From contig JAJJLU010003609.1 in NCBI GenBank assembly GCA_023807065.1, positions 1-45,979 of the forward strand: a stretch of 45,979 bases of DNA, in the 5' to 3' direction. The notes under the pieces are model-generated. The model ran no database searches and was not told where the DNA came from. It worked only from the letters and a program-made list of their open reading frames with translations. Shown piece after piece: positions 1 to 8,372 of this stretch. Position numbers and translations under genes: made by a program. The stretch comes from Isotricha intestinalis. Taxonomy: Eukaryota > Ciliophora > Litostomatea > Vestibuliferida > Isotrichidae. Position 1 is the stretch's first letter, and every line of letters starts with the position of its first letter.

Positions 1-710
1 TAATATAAATGAAAAAATAAAATGTTCAAATATTTCTAATCCTAAATTAATTAAAAGTCCAAATCATGAAGATTTATTAATGGTTTCAAAAGAAAATAAA
101 ATAACCTTTTATAATCCATGTGATTTAAAAAAACAAATAAAGTAATTATATTTCCTTATAAAATTTTATCTTATTGTTTTAAAAAGAATTAGATAAAATT
201 TATGGTTACTGTCAAAAATCTAATAGTAAAGATTATTATATTTGTATTATGAAGGGAAAGAAGAAAAATCAATAGATTTAAAATTTCTCAATCCAAAAAA
301 TTAAAAGGATAATTAAAACAAAAAATGGCAATCTCTTCAAAAGCAAAAGATATTAAAGAAGAAATTGTTAATTATAATAATAAAATTAAAGGACTTATAA
401 GTTTAAAAAGATATTCCAGTTTATCAAAAGTTAAAGTTCAATTAATAAAAAAAATGATTTAATCAATTATCCATTAGAAAATTTAAATTTAGATGATTTA
501 GGACCAAAAATTCCTAAAAATATTTATGATTTATTTGCAGTTTCTCAACATTCAGGAAGTAATGAATTAGGCCATTATGCTTCTTCTTATAAAAATTTTG
601 GACATATGATGCTTCTTTCTTTAAATGTGATGATGATATGATTTGTACTCAGTTATATTGTTTTTTATAAAAGAAAAAGTGATAAGAAAAAAAATAATAA
701 AAAAGAATAA
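1..710 (+). pseudogene. Ubiquitin-specific protease (USP), C-terminal part, multiply frameshifted, 5' truncated by window edge
   Basis: This looks like the C-terminal half of a peptidase C19 deubiquitinase, a cysteine protease that removes ubiquitin. The best segment is around 465-600, where one frame reads YDLFAVSQHSGSNELGHYAS. That matches the USP box holding the catalytic His (GHY). It is preceded by SLKRYSS, matching the LKRF strand, and by PLENLNL. After GHY the frame shifts to YDASFFKCDDDMI, matching the WYxFDDS box, and then to FYKRKSDKK, matching the usual YVLFYxR end. At least six frame changes are needed, plus one TAA near 314. Most are single-base losses or gains in A or T runs. 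The catalytic Cys box would lie upstream of the window. It could be a true pseudogene or a real gene with uncorrected indels at a contig end. Family call fairly sure; status uncertain. Confidence 0.65.
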
Positions 711-841
711 TTTATGTTTCTAAATTCTTTATTTTAAGTTTTTATATTTTTTAAATATTTTTATATTCAAAAAAACAATAATTTAAAAATATTAAACAAT
801 TAAAAAAACCAAAAATTAATAGAATATTTATTCGACAAAAA

Positions 842-1079
842 ATGAGTCAAGGTCAAAATAATAATCAAACTCAAAATAAATTTAAACCTTGGAGCTAAAG
901 AATATATTCCTAAATTAAAATAAAATGAATCAAAACCCAATTTTGGAAACAAATGAATCCTCCATTAATGAATTTTGATTATTCATTTTATCAAAATTAC
1001 CTTCAAATGATGCAAAATTATAATCCAAATTTTAATCAAAATCGAACAATCAAAACAAAACCAAAATCAAGGTCCTTAG
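842..1079 (+). pseudogene. Short Q/N-rich peptide with PAM2-like motif, possible eRF3 N-terminus remnant, frameshifted
   Basis: From the ATG at 842 the frame starts MSQGQNNNQTQNKFKP. A one-base shift then continues as GAKEYIPKLK. Together these give FKPGAKEYIP, close to the PAM2 motif (LNxxAxEFxP) that binds the MLLE domain of poly(A)-binding protein and occurs in the N-terminus of eRF3. After a TAA and another shift the frame reads MNPPLMNFDYSFYQNYLQMM and ends in a Q/N-rich tail at the TAG at 1077. A Q/N-rich N-terminus plus PAM2 is typical of eRF3, but no GTPase domain follows: MCM3 lies convergent and ends at 1092. It may be a gene fragment, a stand-alone PAM2 peptide of roughly 80 codons, or damaged sequence. 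Functional call weak. Confidence 0.35.
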
Positions 1080-1091
1080 TAGGTTTAAAGC

Positions 1092-3311
1092 TTAAGAAAA
1101 AGAAGAAGTAACTTCATAATCACTTTCTTCAATAGAAGCATTCATCATCAATAACTTCTTCTTCTTTTTTTTACTTTCTTTACCTTTTTTTCCTTTTTTA
1201 ACTGTTTTTTCTTCTTTAATTTCACTTTCAATTCTTTTTTTACTTCTCTTACTTTTTTTTTCTCCATCATCAATATCCATATCATCATCATCTTTCTTAT
1301 CTTCTATTTCAGTTTCATTATTATAAGCATGAATAAATAAATCTAAAGCAGCATTACAATCAATTTTTTCTACTTTTTTACTCAAACGAACTTTCGCATG
1401 AGCAGTAGCTAATCTAATTAAAGTTTCTAAAGTTCTTACTGTTATTGGAACTGCTCTTCCTTCTCCATACTCTTCATCTGCTGATTTTTCCCTTAATTCT
1501 GCCCATGATTTTGCTAAATTATCTGCTGCTACTTTTGTTAATTCTGGCTTTATTGATGATTTTGCATAATATAAATATTTTCTTAAAAATTCTAATGTTA
1601 ATATTTCCTTCTTATCTTTACCTTTACCATGTAATTTATTATTGTATTTTTCATACATTTGAGTTTTTTTACCTTTTTCAATATTTATTTCTGGTTCTAT
1701 AACTTGATCATCTCCTTCATTTAAAACATTAGGAGCATCAACAGTAAAAGTATGATTATAAATAACTCGAGTACTAATTAATCTATCTTTATTAGTATTA
1801 TGTTCATCAAGAACAACAAAACATAAATCAAAACGAGATAAAAGTGAATCAGGAAGTCCAATATTTCTACTAGGAGAGAACTCAGTGATATACTGTCCAT
1901 AAATAGGGTTAGCAGCAGCAAGGACAGAACACCTAGCATTAAGACTAACATGTATTCCTGCCTTAGCAATAGTAACAGTCTGTTGTTCCATAACTTCATG
2001 TATAGCTACTCTATCAGCTTCACTCATTTTATCAAACTCATCAATACAGACTATACCTCTATCACCGAGTACCATAGCTCCTGCTTCTAAGTGTCTATCA
2101 CCTGTATCTCTATCTACTACAACTGCTGCTGTAAGACCTACACCTGTTGAACCTCTTCCTGTAGTGTTTATTGCATTAGGTGATATTGATAATATGTAAC
2201 GTAAAAATTGACTTTTGGCTGTTGATGGATCTCCTACCATTAATACATTTATATCTCCACGAAGATGTGTTCCATTATCTAAATTTTTTTCCTCTCCTCC
2301 TAATAATTGTAATATTAATGCTCTTTTAATAAAGTTATGACCTTGAATTCCAGGAGCTATTGATTCAGATAATATTTCAAACACATTATTTCTTTTTGAT
2401 AAATTTGTTATATTTTTAATATCTTCACCAGTTAAATTAGGTTTATCAATATCACCAGTTAATGAAATTATACTTGTTGCAATTAAAACATTTCTACTAA
2501 TACCAGAATAATTTGTAGACTGTGATGATATAATTTTAAATACTCCTCTTACTTCAACTCGATCACCTGGTTTAACTTTATCAACTAAATCTTCTTCTAA
2601 AATAATTTCAATACTTCTAGGTAATTGTCCAACAGGAGTTCTTTCAGGTAATTCTTGAACTAAAATAATTTGAAATTGTTTAAATTTACTAAAACCATAT
2701 TCAAAACTTAAAGGATTTTGATTATTATCTTTAGTAGGAACAGCATTATTAATATATCCATTAGATTGTCCTTGGAAATTCCCATTTAATAATCTATTAT
2801 TATCATTAGTATTAATAGTCATTTGATCATAATATTCTTTAACAGAACCATGGCCAGTTTCTTCACAATAATGAGTACTATAAACTAATTTAGGTCTTAC
2901 GATTGAAGTTCTAATAACAATACCTTGTACACCAACATATTGATTACTTAATAAAGCTCTTAATCCTCTTGGACTTACTAAATTTTTTCCTAAATTTCCA
3001 CTTATATTTATTCTTATTGGATTTTCTTTTTTTTCTTCTACGTTTAATTTTTGAGTTGCTTTTTCTCCTTTTAAATCTTTTGATATTTCATTTATATGAC
3101 GTTCAAATAATGGAATTAATTGAATTGCATTTTTTATTAATGCATTTGCTAAATCTTCATCGCTTTCTCTTAATTTATTTATATTTATGTCAAAACGAGG
3201 TGATTGAGTTTTGTTTGTTTCTGATATTTGACTTTGAATTTCACTTTTTGAAAGATATTTTATTATTTTATCATCTAATTCTTGAAGTTCTTGTTCAGTA
3301 AAGTCTCTCAT
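1092..3311 (-). CDS. MCM3: DNA replication licensing factor MCM3
   Basis: MCM3 is a subunit of the MCM2-7 replicative helicase, loaded at origins in the nucleus. The 739-residue product is colinear with MCM3 proteins. The N-terminal domain contains the MCM3-type stretch VRPKLVYSTHYCEETG near residue 145 and QLPRSIEIILEEDLVDK near 230. The AAA+ core has Walker A GDPSTAKSQ (about 357-365), Walker B CIDEFDKM (about 420) and the arginine finger in LLSRFDL (about 492). The segment RTLETLIRLATAHAKVRLSK near 640 is diagnostic of MCM3. The tail is acidic and then Lys-rich, consistent with a nuclear localisation signal. The full length and absence of interruptions show there is no intron. An E2F-type octamer lies 19-26 bases upstream of the ATG. 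The 3' end is convergent with, and nearly touches, the damaged frame at 842-1079. Confidence 0.97.
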   Translation of the reverse strand: MRDFTEQELQELDDKIIKYLSKSEIQSQISETNKTQSPRFDININKLRESDEDLANALIKNAIQLIPLFERHINEISKDLKGEKATQKLNVEEKKENPIRINISGNLGKNLVSPRGLRALLSNQYVGVQGIVIRTSIVRPKLVYSTHYCEETGHGSVKEYYDQMTINTNDNNRLLNGNFQGQSNGYINNAVPTKDNNQNPLSFEYGFSKFKQFQIILVQELPERTPVGQLPRSIEIILEEDLVDKVKPGDRVEVRGVFKIISSQSTNYSGISRNVLIATSIISLTGDIDKPNLTGEDIKNITNLSKRNNVFEILSESIAPGIQGHNFIKRALILQLLGGEEKNLDNGTHLRGDINVLMVGDPSTAKSQFLRYILSISPNAINTTGRGSTGVGLTAAVVVDRDTGDRHLEAGAMVLGDRGIVCIDEFDKMSEADRVAIHEVMEQQTVTIAKAGIHVSLNARCSVLAAANPIYGQYITEFSPSRNIGLPDSLLSRFDLCFVVLDEHNTNKDRLISTRVIYNHTFTVDAPNVLNEGDDQVIEPEINIEKGKKTQMYEKYNNKLHGKGKDKKEILTLEFLRKYLYYAKSSIKPELTKVAADNLAKSWAELREKSADEEYGEGRAVPITVRTLETLIRLATAHAKVRLSKKVEKIDCNAALDLFIHAYNNETEIEDKKDDDDMDIDDGEKKSKRSKKRIESEIKEEKTVKKGKKGKESKKKKKKLLMMNASIEESDYEVTSSFS

Positions 3312-3329
3312 TTTTTTTTTTTAATTTTT

Positions 3330-3337
3330 TTTCCCGC
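3330..3337 (-). promoter_or_regulatory. E2F/DP-type site (TTTCCCGC) upstream of MCM3
   Basis: The plus strand reads TTTCCCGC, a perfect match to the E2F consensus TTTSSCGC. It lies within a spacer that is otherwise almost pure A/T, 19-26 bases upstream of the MCM3 start codon. MCM genes are classic E2F targets in animals and plants, and ciliates have E2F/DP factors. Five consecutive G/C bases are rare here. Binding is inference. Confidence 0.5.
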
Positions 3338-3558
3338 TTTATAAATAGGATTTTGGATATATTCATTTTTTTTATTTTTTGGGGTTAATTTTATCCCAAT
3401 TTTTAGAGGATTGTTTTATATTTTATTTTTGTTTAAGATTTTTTAATTTTTGGAAATAGGATTTTTTAAAATTTGGTTTTTTCAATTTTTTGTTTTTTTT
3501 GAAGAGAAAGTTTGAAAAAAATTTCTATTGGGATTTGAAATTTTATTTATAAAATAAA

Positions 3559-4806
3559 TTAATTAATATATTTTAATGATTTTTTTAAGTTTTTTACTGA
3601 TTTTAGTTTTTGACTTGTTGTTTCGCTTTTTTCACTTGAAAGTCTTTTAAAAACTTCATTTATTTTTTTTTTATTTTGATTAGGAATAATAGTTTCATTT
3701 TTCTTTATTGTATAATTACCACTACTTTTACTACTATAATTTCCAATTTCTCTTTTATTACTATTAGAATAATTTCTAATTTCATTTTTATTATTTTTAT
3801 TATTTTTAAAAGTTGAATTAACTCTCTTATAATATTTTCCATGAAGAATAAAAGGTTTATAAGTAATACCATTTTCTTCATCGTATTTTTTTCTTAAATT
3901 TTTTTGATTTAACCGTTTTTCCTTATAATCATTATATAATTTTTCAATTTTTCCATTGTCAAGATTTTTAAACACTTTTCTATTAGCTTCTAATTTAATT
4001 CTTTCTTCTTCTTGTCTTTGATTATTAATATAAGTACTCATTCGATATTGATTATCATAATATAATCTAATAAAAGATGAAGTATAAGAAAGAGAACTTG
4101 TTAATTGATTAGTATTTTCATTTATAGAAGGAATAAAAGTACATGAATTAGATAAATGTAATTCATTACCAAAATTTAAACTTTGAACGTGTTCTTTTCT
4201 TCTTTTTAAAAGAGATTTTTGTCTTTGGAAAAAATTTTCTTTTAAAGGATGATATTGTATTTTATCTCTTTGAATATTAAAAAATACTTTATTATGATGT
4301 GGAATAATTTCCATTATTGATTTATTTTCACTTTCATATTTAGGAGAAGATGGTTTTTTAGTGTTTTGATTTATATTTTGTTTAATGTGTTTATTGTTTA
4401 AAAGATTATCTGATGATAAAATTCTTCTTTTACTATTTAAATATGATATTGATTGAATTGTATTTAAAGAAGTTGAATATTTCCATTTTTGAAAAAAGGA
4501 TTTTAAGTTTAATATTGTTTTAGAAGATAATTTATATATTAAATCTTTTAATTTACTCTTTTTCATTGTATTCTTTTTAACTAAAAATTGCTTTACTATA
4601 TTTTGAGTTAATATATTTTTTTGTTCTATTGATAATGAATTTAAATAATTTAAAAGAGATTTTGACATTTGATCAATAAAATCATCAATTAAATTTTTAT
4701 TATCATCCCTTGTAGAATTCATAGCATTAAACCTACAAACTAATTCTTTTGATAAAATCCCAATAGACAATAAATATTCGATAAAATTATTAATCAATAT
4801 ATTCAT
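3559..4806 (-). CDS. Conserved-looking protein of unknown function, basic, possibly cytoskeletal
   Basis: This is a 415-residue, Asn/Lys/Ser-rich protein with no signal peptide, no membrane segment and no enzyme motif I recognise. The N-terminal 110 residues look helical (IEYLLSIGILSKELVCRF onward). The middle holds SNSCTFIPSINENTN and, after a charged helical stretch, DEENGITYKPFILHGKYYKR. Paired elements of the type CTFxPxIN and GITYKPxI recur in uncharacterised protist proteins, often alongside ciliary or basal-body genes, but I know no assigned role. The C-terminal 90 residues are low complexity. It is divergent from APC10, with 133 bases between the starts. The start at 4806 is chosen because the spacer upstream is noncoding A/T. 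A real gene by length and even composition; function unknown. Confidence 0.8.
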   Translation of the reverse strand: MNILINNFIEYLLSIGILSKELVCRFNAMNSTRDDNKNLIDDFIDQMSKSLLNYLNSLSIEQKNILTQNIVKQFLVKKNTMKKSKLKDLIYKLSSKTILNLKSFFQKWKYSTSLNTIQSISYLNSKRRILSSDNLLNNKHIKQNINQNTKKPSSPKYESENKSIMEIIPHHNKVFFNIQRDKIQYHPLKENFFQRQKSLLKRRKEHVQSLNFGNELHLSNSCTFIPSINENTNQLTSSLSYTSSFIRLYYDNQYRMSTYINNQRQEEERIKLEANRKVFKNLDNGKIEKLYNDYKEKRLNQKNLRKKYDEENGITYKPFILHGKYYKRVNSTFKNNKNNKNEIRNYSNSNKREIGNYSSKSSGNYTIKKNETIIPNQNKKKINEVFKRLSSEKSETTSQKLKSVKNLKKSLKYIN

Positions 4807-4939
4807 TTTTTCTTATTTAAAAAAATCATAATTATTCAGATAAAAAACCATATAAAATTAATTTATATAAAACCCTTAAAAAAATTTAAATTTAAAAGAA
4901 AAAAAATTAAAAAGCTTTAAAAAAAAAAAAAGAAAAAAA

Positions 4940-5548
4940 ATGGAAGAATATATAGATTTCAACATAAACAATCAACAACAAGGAGGAATAAATAAGAAAG
5001 GTTTAACAGTTAAACCAGAAAGTGATTCAAATCGTCGTGATATAGGAAATGAAGGAATATGGAGTTTATCAAGTAGTAAAATAGGAAATGGAATAGAGCA
5101 ATTAAGAGATGATAATTTATCTACTTTTTGGCAAAGTGATGATATTCAACCTCATTTTATTTTAATTCAATATTTAAAAAAAACAAGAATAAGTGAAGTG
5201 TGGTTATATTTAGATTATAAAACTGATGAAAGTTATACTCCTTCTAAAATTTCTATAAGAATTGAAAATTCTTTTAATGAAATGGTTGATATTAGAACTA
5301 TTGAATATGAAGAACCTATTGGATGGTTTCCTATTTATTTAGAAGAAAAAAATTCTGATTCTAAAACTATTAAACCTTATATTAAAACAATGACTTTACA
5401 AATTATGATTTTACAAAATACACATAATGGAAGAGATACTCATATTAGAGGAGTTAAAATTTTTGCTCCTAGAGAAAATAAAAGCTTTGATATGACTTTT
5501 CCTAAATTTTTAAGCAATGAATATACACAATATGATGAATTAAGATAA
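4940..5548 (+). CDS. ANAPC10: Anaphase-promoting complex subunit 10 (APC10/DOC1)
   Basis: APC10 is the co-receptor subunit of the anaphase-promoting complex. It helps CDC20/CDH1 recognise D-box substrates and makes ubiquitination processive. The 202-residue product is slightly longer than the human protein and nearly all DOC domain. Key matches are GIWSLSSSKIGNGIEQLRDD, then FWQSDDIQPH, YKTDESYTPSKISIR and NGRDTHIRGVKIFAP. The protein ends in ELR. In other APC10 proteins a C-terminal Ile-Arg tail docks on APC3, so Leu-Arg is a conservative variant. The ATG follows an A-rich run and is the first in frame. It is divergent from the unknown gene at 3559-4806 and convergent with the nitroreductase gene. 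Confidence 0.96.
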   Translation: MEEYIDFNINNQQQGGINKKGLTVKPESDSNRRDIGNEGIWSLSSSKIGNGIEQLRDDNLSTFWQSDDIQPHFILIQYLKKTRISEVWLYLDYKTDESYTPSKISIRIENSFNEMVDIRTIEYEEPIGWFPIYLEEKNSDSKTIKPYIKTMTLQIMILQNTHNGRDTHIRGVKIFAPRENKSFDMTFPKFLSNEYTQYDELR

Positions 5549-5691
5549 TTATCTTTTTTATTTTTAACTTATTTTTTTATTTTTTTGTGAATATTAAAAA
5601 ATAATATATAATAAACATTTCTTTATTAAATTATAAAACTCCCGAATATTTAAATAAAAATTAATATTTTTCCCAAAAAAATAAAAAACTT

Positions 5692-6315
5692 TTAAGCTCC
5701 AATGCATATATTAAGAATATATTCATAATTACTTTCCTTTTTTAATAATTTAATAAAATATTCAGAATCACAAGTTCCTCTCACAACACATTTTAAATTT
5801 TCAGATGCACAATATAATGAAACATTTTGACAACAATGTCCCGCATCCAAACAAGCAAATTTAAATCTATAAGTAGGATCCATATCTAAAATTTTCCCTG
5901 CTCTTTCACTAGGAGCTTCTTTTTTCATATTTGCTAAAACCATTAATGAGAAATTAGCATCTTTAACAAAAGTTTGAGCTAAAGCAATTTTATCTCTATG
6001 ATCACCTTCAACACAAGGAATTAATTCATTTTTATCTGGATCAAAGTAGAATATTCCTTCTTTAAAAATTAAATAAAATTCTAAAGGATATAATGCTACT
6101 GCTGATGCTGCTGTTTTTAAATTTGCTTTTTGTGCATTTTGATGACTGTTTCCGTATGCTGCATATAATATTTCAGATATTTGATTTATTGTTAATTTTT
6201 TGGATGGATCATATTCACGAGATGATTTTCTTTCTTTTATACATTCCATTAATGCCTTTCCTTTTGTTAAATCTGGAGGTGGAAGCTTTATTGTTTCGAA
6301 TTTTAGGAAATCCAT
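5692..6315 (-). CDS. Nitroreductase-family flavoprotein, bacterial type
   Basis: This is a 207-residue member of the FMN-dependent nitroreductase superfamily, which reduces nitro compounds, quinones or related acceptors with NAD(P)H. The substrate is unknown. The FMN phosphate motif RKSSRE is at 29-34. TAASAVALYPLEFYLIF (about 68-84) matches the usual TAPSAxNxQ region. LDAGHCCQNVSLYCASENLK followed by VVRG matches the subgroup of small bacterial nitroreductases related to SagB-type enzymes. The product ends at CIGA, a few residues before the Gly-Tyr-Pro-type end seen in many relatives. No transit peptide is evident, so it is probably cytosolic. The family is typical of anaerobic bacteria, so transfer from a gut or sediment bacterium is likely, though codon use matches its neighbours. 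It is divergent from CEP41, with 223 bases between starts. Confidence 0.9.
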   Translation of the reverse strand: MDFLKFETIKLPPPDLTKGKALMECIKERKSSREYDPSKKLTINQISEILYAAYGNSHQNAQKANLKTAASAVALYPLEFYLIFKEGIFYFDPDKNELIPCVEGDHRDKIALAQTFVKDANFSLMVLANMKKEAPSERAGKILDMDPTYRFKFACLDAGHCCQNVSLYCASENLKCVVRGTCDSEYFIKLLKKESNYEYILNICIGA

Positions 6316-6538
6316 TTTTTTTATATTTTTTTTATTTTTTTTATATTTTTTTTTTAATGTAATGGTATTTTTATTTTTTATTTTTTTAATGGTGTATAGG
6401 AGGGAATATGTTTATTTTAAAAAAATGTTATATTTTAAAATATAAAATTTATTTATTTGTCATATAATTTATATAAAAATAATATTAAATTTATAAAAAA
6501 ATCATATAAAAATATTTAATTTATATAGATAAAAAAAA

Positions 6539-7438
6539 ATGATGTTAAAATCAAATAAAAAACAATATGTAACTGATAAAAGAACAATAGGAGAAATTTA
6601 TGGTATAAAACAACCATTATTTTTCCCACCAAATAAAAGATATCAGAATATTAAAAATATAGTATATACAGGGCCAACAAAGAAAAATGCAATTAAATTA
6701 AGTAATAGTATGATATATAAACAAAGAAGTGAAAATTTTCACAGAATAAAATCTTCAATACTTATTAAATTACTTTTAGCTTCTGAAACAAAAAAAATAG
6801 AAGAAGATAACGAAGATGATTCTTATGAATATAATCAACCTAAAAAACTTATTAATTTAGAAGAAATTTTATCCCAAGAAAAGAAAAATATTTCATCAGA
6901 TGAATTAGCAGAAATTAAATTTGTACTTTTAGATTTTAGAGAAGAAAAAGAATATCATAAATGTCATATTAAAAACTCATTATCATATCCTTCAAATTTA
7001 ATATCTCAAGATAGATTTTTAAGGGAAATGTATATGATGAAAAATAAAGATAATAAAATAATAATTGTATATCATAAAGATGAAAAAAGTGGAATTCCAG
7101 TTTCAAATTTATTAACTTTAAAAGGCTTTGAAAATTTATATATGCTTTCAGGAGGATTTTTTGAATTTTCAAAATTATATCCTGAATATCTTATTGGTGC
7201 TGAAAAAGATATTTATATTAAAGAAAAAGAAAAAAGAATTAAAGAAAGGGAAATTATACTTGAAAAAAGGAATAAAAATAGAAATAAAAATAAATTTAAA
7301 CCTACTGATCAATCTATTGAAGAAAGTAATGAGAATGAAAATAATGAAAGTGGATTTAATTCTAATGAACTAATTAAAAATAAATCTTATGATAATTCTA
7401 TAAATTTGAGAAATAAAAGTCCTGAGAAAAAAAAATAA
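6539..7438 (+). CDS. CEP41: CEP41-like centrosomal/ciliary protein with inactive rhodanese domain
   Basis: CEP41 is a basal-body and ciliary protein needed for tubulin glutamylation in the axoneme. The N-terminal segment PNKRYQNIKNIVYTG (31-45) matches the CEP41 signature in which NPRYQHIKSRLDTG occurs. A rhodanese-like domain follows at about 104-217: LLDFREEKEYHKCHIKNSLS, then NKIIIVYHKDEKSG and GFENLYMLSGGF. The catalytic Cys loop of rhodaneses is replaced by YHKDEKSG, so the domain is probably not a sulfurtransferase, as in animal CEP41. The tail from 225 is Lys/Asn/Glu-rich. Two consecutive ATGs open the frame at 6539 and 6542; either could start. It is convergent with the Rab gene. Confidence 0.88.
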   Translation: MMLKSNKKQYVTDKRTIGEIYGIKQPLFFPPNKRYQNIKNIVYTGPTKKNAIKLSNSMIYKQRSENFHRIKSSILIKLLLASETKKIEEDNEDDSYEYNQPKKLINLEEILSQEKKNISSDELAEIKFVLLDFREEKEYHKCHIKNSLSYPSNLISQDRFLREMYMMKNKDNKIIIVYHKDEKSGIPVSNLLTLKGFENLYMLSGGFFEFSKLYPEYLIGAEKDIYIKEKEKRIKEREIILEKRNKNRNKNKFKPTDQSIEESNENENNESGFNSNELIKNKSYDNSINLRNKSPEKKK

Positions 7439-7534
7439 TAATTTTTTATAAGGATATAATTATTATTAATTTTAATTTTCCCCTAAAATTTTAAACTATT
7501 TATCATATATTATTATTTTCTATTATTTATAATT

Positions 7535-8278
7535 TTAACAACAAAAACCTTTTTTCTCATTTTTAATATTTTCATTTTTTGAATTATTATCATATTCTAT
7601 TTCATTATTTAATTGAATTGAACTACTATTATTACTTTCTTTATTATCATTTTTATTATTATCATCTTCTGTTTTTAATTTATCAATCATTTCTTTAGAT
7701 ATTTTTTCAAAAATTAAATCAATATTTATTCCATTTTTTGCAGAAACTTCAATATAATTTAATCCTTTATTTTCAGAAAAATTTTTTAACTCATTAAATG
7801 AAACCTTTCTTTCTAAATCAGCTTTATTTCCAACAATTAAAAGTGAAATATTATTCATAGTATTACTCTTAATTTCATTAATCCAATGATTTAAAACTTC
7901 AAAACTCTTTTTATTATTAATATCATAAATTAAAATAACTCCTTGTGTTCCAATGTAAAATTGTTTAGTAACACTTTTATATCTTTCTTGACCACAAGTA
8001 TCCCATATATTTAATTGAGCTTCAGTATATGGGTCTATTAAAATAGATTGTTTCTTAAAATAAGATACAATTGTACAATTATAACTTTCTGAAAAATTTT
8101 TAAGTATAAATCGATTTAATATTGAAGTTTTTCCAACACTAGCTTCTCCTATTAATATAACTTTAAATTGATATATTTTTTTTTCACTACTATAACTTTC
8201 TTTTTTTAAAGCAGAAAATTTTGAATCATCCAAAACTGAAAAACTCTGAGAAGTATTATTAGAAGATAAGAATGACAT
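7535..8278 (-). CDS. Divergent Rab-family small GTPase
   Basis: This is a 247-residue Rab GTPase for vesicle traffic. The core has the G1 loop GEASVGKTS (44-52), effector Thr69, G3 WDTCGQERYKS (92-102), G4 GNKAD (150-154) and G5 VSAKNG (178-183). It ends GFCC, a double-Cys geranylgeranylation signal. There are three departures from standard Rabs. The usual TIGxDF switch I reads TIVSYF. The Ala of DTAGQ is Cys95. An N-terminal extension of about 35 Ser-rich residues precedes the fold. The hypervariable tail is Asn/Lys/Glu-rich. I cannot assign it to a named Rab subfamily; lineage-specific expansion of Rabs is normal in ciliates. It is followed by the RING-SPRY gene on the same strand, 94 bases upstream. 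Confidence 0.92.
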   Translation of the reverse strand: MSFLSSNNTSQSFSVLDDSKFSALKKESYSSEKKIYQFKVILIGEASVGKTSILNRFILKNFSESYNCTIVSYFKKQSILIDPYTEAQLNIWDTCGQERYKSVTKQFYIGTQGVILIYDINNKKSFEVLNHWINEIKSNTMNNISLLIVGNKADLERKVSFNELKNFSENKGLNYIEVSAKNGINIDLIFEKISKEMIDKLKTEDDNNKNDNKESNNSSSIQLNNEIEYDNNSKNENIKNEKKGFCC

Positions 8279-8372
8279 ATATATAAAATAAAAAAAAAAA
8301 AAATTAAAAAGAAACTTATATAATATAATAAAAAGTTTAATAGAACAAAAATAAAAAAATTAATAAAAAAAA

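Noticed and set aside
132..186. Short intron (GTAATT...AAAAAG) in the USP frame
   Set aside because: Removing it leaves the downstream frame hitting stops at once, whereas adding single A bases in two homopolymers gives continuous coding sequence (VIIFPYKILSYCF) through the same stretch.
1..1079. Alternative genetic code with TAA/TAG as glutamine
   Set aside because: A few in-frame TAA/TAG codons in the broken end frames could be read as Gln, but the intact genes use CAA for Gln throughout and terminate at TAA/TAG at the expected family ends (MCM3, APC10, Tctex, dynein).
6093..6445. Hydrophobic open frames opposite the nitroreductase gene
   Set aside because: They are antisense shadows: complements of Lys/Glu/Asn-rich codons read as Leu/Phe/Ile in such A/T-rich DNA. 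The same applies to the other Leu-rich antisense frames in the window.
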